From: HK1 sp965220535
GTDB lineage: Bacteria > Pseudomonadota > Gammaproteobacteria > HK1
Length of the DNA: 64,000 nucleotides
Direction: 5' to 3'
NCBI GenBank assembly: GCA_965220535.1
Contig: OZ244833.1
Coordinates: 3,038,001 to 3,102,000 of the forward strand
This document shows, one piece after another, positions 63,007 to 64,000 of this stretch; within the stretch, counting starts at the first letter, position 1; every line of letters begins with the position of its first letter. A model generated the notes under the pieces. That model did not search any database. It was not told the origin of the DNA and worked only from the letters and a program-made list of their open reading frames with translations. The translations under genes were made by a program, and so were the position numbers.

Positions 63007-63812
63007 GGTCTTTTCTCTTTCTCCTGATCGTGGGTGCGGGAGCGTGGGTGCGCCGGCGCAGGCTCGAGGCGGCGAGCCCGGGGGATGCGCTTTGCCGCGG
63101 CCGGGCTGCCGGTGCTGCGGGCATTTTATGTTGCAAATCGTGGGTTCTCGGCTCCTAGACCGGGTCGGACGAGGTCGCAGGGATTGATGCAAGCAGGTTT
63201 CGTAGGCCTTATCCGCAAGCTTGAAGTCGATCATATCAAGGCAAGGTCGAAAGCGGATGGTTTCGAGCCTGAAGCGGATTTCTCTTCGAGGTGCGGATGA
63301 AGCGCTCGGCATAATCGGAGAGGGCCTTGGCGGACCGGTTGCAACGCTTCGAAGCGCGCTCATCGAGTCATCGTATACAGACCCTACGCAGTTCGCCGAA
63401 CGACGGTCGCACCATGAAGATGCAGAGCTGCTGCCTAAGCGCCGATGAGGGTCGCTGTCCTGTCTGCACCCCGTCTCTTACCCATCGAAGGAATAACGGC
63501 TTCATCATGAGACCGAGAACCACGGGATGGTTCTTGGCGCGGTTTGGCGGGTAACTGCCCGTGATGACATGAAATCCCTCGCTCATCCAATAAGATGAGG
63601 TTTTAAGAAGCGTTTCGAAAAACTCCGGGGCGGGGGATGAGGGATTTTCGATCGGGAGCGTCGATGATTTCCATTAAAATGGGATCGGAAGGGCAGCGGG
63701 CGATCGCAAAGGGTCGCTCGGTGCTTTTCATGACTCGCCGATGCCCGATTGCCGCTGCCGAGCCCGCTTCGATTTCAAAGCCCCCGTCTTAACGATCTCA
63801 TCGACATATTCC
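63007..63812. other. 806 bp without a recognised gene
   Basis: Between the Type ISP start and the ABC gene. A minus-strand frame at 63368-63586 (72 aa) has less biased codons and no clear ribosome site; no family was recognised. No inverted-repeat ends, tRNA or integrase remnant was seen. Confidence 0.55.
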
Positions 63813-64000
63813 ATGCCCGAAACCTTATCCGAAGTGCCATCCATCGCCCCGGCTCCGGGGGATTCGTCACCGGCGTCCGGGGCGCCGACTTTCGAGCCGA
63901 CCTCCGGCGGGAAGACGATTCTGTCGATCTGCGATCTCGGGGTGAAGTTGACCGCGGCGTCGGGTCCGGTGGACGTTCTGCGGGGGATCGATCTCGAATT
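63813..64000 (+). CDS. ABC transporter ATP-binding protein, YbbA/LolD-like, N-terminus only
   Basis: Sixty-two codons before the window ends. After a Pro/Ser-rich start comes ILSICDLGVKLTAASGPVDVLRGIDLE, the first strands of an ABC ATPase before Walker A. In many gammaproteobacteria ybbA is divergent from tesA, and tesA is here about 7 kb away on the other strand. No Walker motif is visible yet, so the call is tentative. Confidence 0.6.
   Translation, partial: MPETLSEVPSIAPAPGDSSPASGAPTFEPTSGGKTILSICDLGVKLTAASGPVDVLRGIDLE

Noticed and set aside
63368..63586. 72-codon minus-strand frame upstream of the ABC gene
   Set aside because: Starts with a plausible ATG but has no clear ribosome site and no recognised family; left as unassigned.

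Overview
The window is a contig from a gammaproteobacterium with roughly 60% GC, probably uncultured. This rests on MutH together with very frequent GATC sites, the yebC-ruvCAB-tolQRAB-pal-cpoB order, erpA-anmK-M23 peptidase, hemL-thiE-thiD opposite rubredoxin, and tesA facing a YbbA-like ABC gene. No tRNA, rRNA, CRISPR array, insertion sequence or intact prophage was recognised. The DNA carries many short tandem repeats, in spacers and inside genes.

Layout. 1-3739 (minus): a secreted Calx-beta repeat protein whose reading frame is broken by a 16-bp G tract. 3810-13590 (minus): Tol-Pal, RuvABC and a YebC-family regulator. 13951-19880: nicotinamidase, alpha-methylacyl-CoA racemase, a DUF938 methyltransferase and a large MscS-type channel. 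19896-28076 (plus): riboflavin genes, nusB, two unusual ThiL-like genes around pgpA, and mutH. 28503-40063: an efflux pump and a coenzyme F420 region holding FbiC, CofC, a CofE-CofD fusion, F420-dependent glucose-6-phosphate dehydrogenase, 6-phosphogluconolactonase, a YieH-like 6-phosphogluconate phosphatase, and two further F420-type oxidoreductases. 40517-49667: a TPR protein, YidD, Trm112-like, DAHP synthase, heme and thiamine genes, rubredoxin, an A-type Fe-S carrier and an ATP-grasp enzyme. 49721-57400: YggX, HemJ, a TlpA-like thioredoxin, a broken YciI-family gene, ErpA, AnmK, an M23 peptidase and TesA, ending in a 217-bp unit repeated three times. 57319-63006: MurU and a Type ISP restriction-modification gene broken by an 18-bp homopolymer. 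The last 188 bp start an ABC transporter ATPase.

How the genes fit together. The F420 region can make the cofactor, reduce it with glucose 6-phosphate (FGD), and process the product through Pgl and possibly the YieH-like phosphatase; the LLM and PPOX-type enzymes are likely consumers of reduced F420. The two longest homopolymers both lie in coding sequence, in a surface protein and in a DNA methyltransferase/nuclease. Each is one base away from an open frame, which is what phase-variable loci look like. The two ThiL-like genes carry largely complementary halves of the normal ThiL motif set, suggesting a heteromeric enzyme or a decaying pair.

Limits. All family assignments come from reading translations by eye. 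Start codons are chosen from motif position, Shine-Dalgarno-like sequence and overlap. Homopolymer lengths depend on the accuracy of the assembly.
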